From assembly GCA_027310735.1 (NCBI GenBank), contig DAIDAH010000008.1:1-23478 (forward strand): a stretch of DNA of 23,478 nucleotides. Reading direction: 5' to 3'. A program made the position numbers and the translations under genes. Below, in pieces: positions 22,616 through 23,478 of the stretch (the first letter of the stretch is position 1; every line of letters begins with the position of its first letter). The notes beneath the pieces are model-generated. The model was not told the origin of the DNA and searched no databases. It saw only the letters and a program-made list of their open reading frames with translations. Origin of the DNA: Methylotenera sp. Lineage in GTDB: Bacteria > Pseudomonadota > Gammaproteobacteria > Burkholderiales > Methylophilaceae.

Positions 22616-22658
22616 AAAGTAAAGTAGGCTTTACTTTTAGTCCTCGTATCGCTATAGT
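22616..22658 (+). promoter_or_regulatory. Promoter and operator hairpin of the toxin-antitoxin pair
   Basis: AAAGTAAAG (22616-22624) and CTTTACTTT (22629-22637) form a perfect 9-bp inverted repeat with 4-nt centre TAGG. Its right arm contains the -35 TTTACT (22630-22635), and the -10 TATAGT (22653-22658) follows at 17 bp. Transcription would start at or within a base or two of the ATG at 22666, and there is no Shine-Dalgarno, so the mRNA is probably leaderless. The repeat is well placed for autorepression. Confidence 0.6.
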
Positions 22659-22665
22659 ATAAAAC

Positions 22666-23151
22666 ATGAACATTTTAACGATTGGTGCAATCATCAAGAA
22701 AGAGAGAACGGCATGCGGCCTGAGTCAAAAGGCACTGGCCGAGGCCTCGCACGTCTCCAGGGTGACAATTGTAAATCTGGAAAGAGGTAAGGTTGGCGAC
22801 ATAGGTGCCATAAAGCTCTCTGAGATTGCTGAAATTATCGGCACCCCTATGTTCTCAACTGGGAAAAAGATGGATTTCGTCAAGATAACGCTCAGTAACA
22901 TCAATACAAGCTACAAAAAATCCATGTCAGTGTCTGATCTGGAAAAGTTCATGCTGAGCGGAAAAATCGAGCCAGGACTTGAAGGACAAGTGATGCATCT
23001 GATCGATGAGACGCCAACCTCTTTGGTCGCTGGAGCCGTAAAGCAACTTTCCGCCAAGAAGAATATCAATGCCAAGTTGGTCTGGAAGACACTTGCGCAC
23101 GTAGCATCTGAGATCAAGTCGCCAAACAAGTTCTGGAATGCTGTTGGCTAA
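22666..23151 (+). CDS. XRE-family antitoxin-like regulator
   Basis: A 161-residue protein with an N-terminal XRE helix-turn-helix (about 6-60: IGAIIKKERTACGLSQKALA, SRVTIVNLERGKVGDIGAIKLSEIAEIIG). The C-terminal part (about 85-161) is helical and ends SEIKSPNKFWNAVG; I do not recognise it as a named domain. The next gene, a nucleotidyltransferase of the AbiEii type, starts inside its last codons (14-nt overlap), which is characteristic of antitoxin-toxin operons. It should bind its own promoter, where inverted repeats are present. Regulators of this kind paired with AbiEii-like toxins are found on mobile DNA; the assignment as antitoxin rests on this pairing. Confidence 0.82.
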   Translation: MNILTIGAIIKKERTACGLSQKALAEASHVSRVTIVNLERGKVGDIGAIKLSEIAEIIGTPMFSTGKKMDFVKITLSNINTSYKKSMSVSDLEKFMLSGKIEPGLEGQVMHLIDETPTSLVAGAVKQLSAKKNINAKLVWKTLAHVASEIKSPNKFWNAVG

Positions 23152-23478
23152 GCCAGCGCTAAACTTTCCAGATGGCCCATGGATATCCCTTCTTGAGAAG
23201 GCGTATAGGCTTTTTGACTCGGTTGCCGCCGATGGTTTCACCATTCCGCGCTGGAGTCTTGGTGGAGGCACCGTACTCATGTTTCACTATGCCCACCGTA
23301 AGAGCAAGGACATCGACATTTTCATTCCAGACCCGCAGTTTCTAGGTTACATCAATCCCAGGACCGGTGGTCGCGGGGAGGATGTTACGTCCGAGTATAA
23401 AGATACTGCTGAATACGTGAAGCTGTTCCTGCCTGAGGGAGAAATTGATTTCGTTGCTTCATCTACACTGACCAAGAG
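23138..23478 (+). CDS. AbiEii-like nucleotidyltransferase toxin, cut by window edge
   Basis: The frame opens at ATG 23138-23140 and runs to the window edge (113 codons seen). W39-S40-L41 lead into GGGTVL (42-47), and HRKSKDIDIF (53-62) supplies D58 and D60, the paired aspartates of the AbiEii/MenT-type nucleotidyltransferase fold (glycine-rich loop, then D-x-D). A later EIDFVAS may be the third acidic strand. Relatives transfer nucleotides to tRNA or act in abortive infection. It overlaps the XRE-type gene by 14 nt, so the two are translationally coupled. The C-terminus, which differs among subfamilies, is not in the window. Confidence 0.82.
   Translation, partial: MLLAKPALNFPDGPWISLLEKAYRLFDSVAADGFTIPRWSLGGGTVLMFHYAHRKSKDIDIFIPDPQFLGYINPRTGGRGEDVTSEYKDTAEYVKLFLPEGEIDFVASSTLTK

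Noticed and set aside
22927..23280. A 117-codon minus-strand frame across the toxin-antitoxin junction
   Set aside because: Antisense to two overlapping genes with clear domain motifs.
1..23478. tRNA or rRNA genes, CRISPR arrays, complete insertion sequences or transposases
   Set aside because: None could be recognised on either strand; the inverted repeats near the right end flank no transposase.

Overview
This window reads as chromosomal DNA of a betaproteobacterium, most likely a methylotroph of the Methylophilaceae (Methylotenera-like). The grounds are the beta/gammaproteobacterial gene orders rplU-rpmA-obgE-proB and pilD-coaE-zapD-yacG, protein sequences of betaproteobacterial type, fairly low G+C outside one patch, and a formaldehyde-activating-enzyme (Fae) homologue. 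Family and genus are inferred and were not tested by a search.

Positions 1-15.2k are mostly housekeeping. On the minus strand lie rplU-rpmA, a strong terminator, then obgE and a proB cut by the left edge. Divergent to them is ispB. After an unknown minus-strand gene comes the plus-strand run pilD-coaE-zapD-yacG and a periplasmic copper chaperone. Next, on the minus strand, are a Nudix/ThiE-like fusion gene, argJ and cysS. Divergent from cysS are a secreted TPR protein and an L,D-transpeptidase that share a related C-terminal domain, then ppiA, ppiB and lpxH. The lpxH reading frame carries a run of nine C just after its start.

Positions 16.0-19.7k (minus) hold ribH-nusB, then an FHA-domain protein and a GAF/HD-GYP c-di-GMP phosphodiesterase that look like a signalling pair.

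Positions 19.8-22.1k form a compact unit: a divergent Fae paralogue, a divergently transcribed XRE-cupin regulator with a perfect 9-bp inverted repeat in its promoter, the frameshifted remains of a GNAT acetyltransferase, and an EutQ-like cupin. No housekeeping gene interrupts it.

From about 22.27k to the right edge the character changes. A GC-rich patch without a recognisable gene and several short inverted repeats lead into an XRE-type regulator that overlaps an AbiEii-like nucleotidyltransferase, cut by the window edge. This looks like a horizontally acquired toxin-antitoxin pair whose promoter carries a 9-bp hairpin and predicts a leaderless mRNA. I saw no rRNA, tRNA, CRISPR array, insertion sequence or replication origin.
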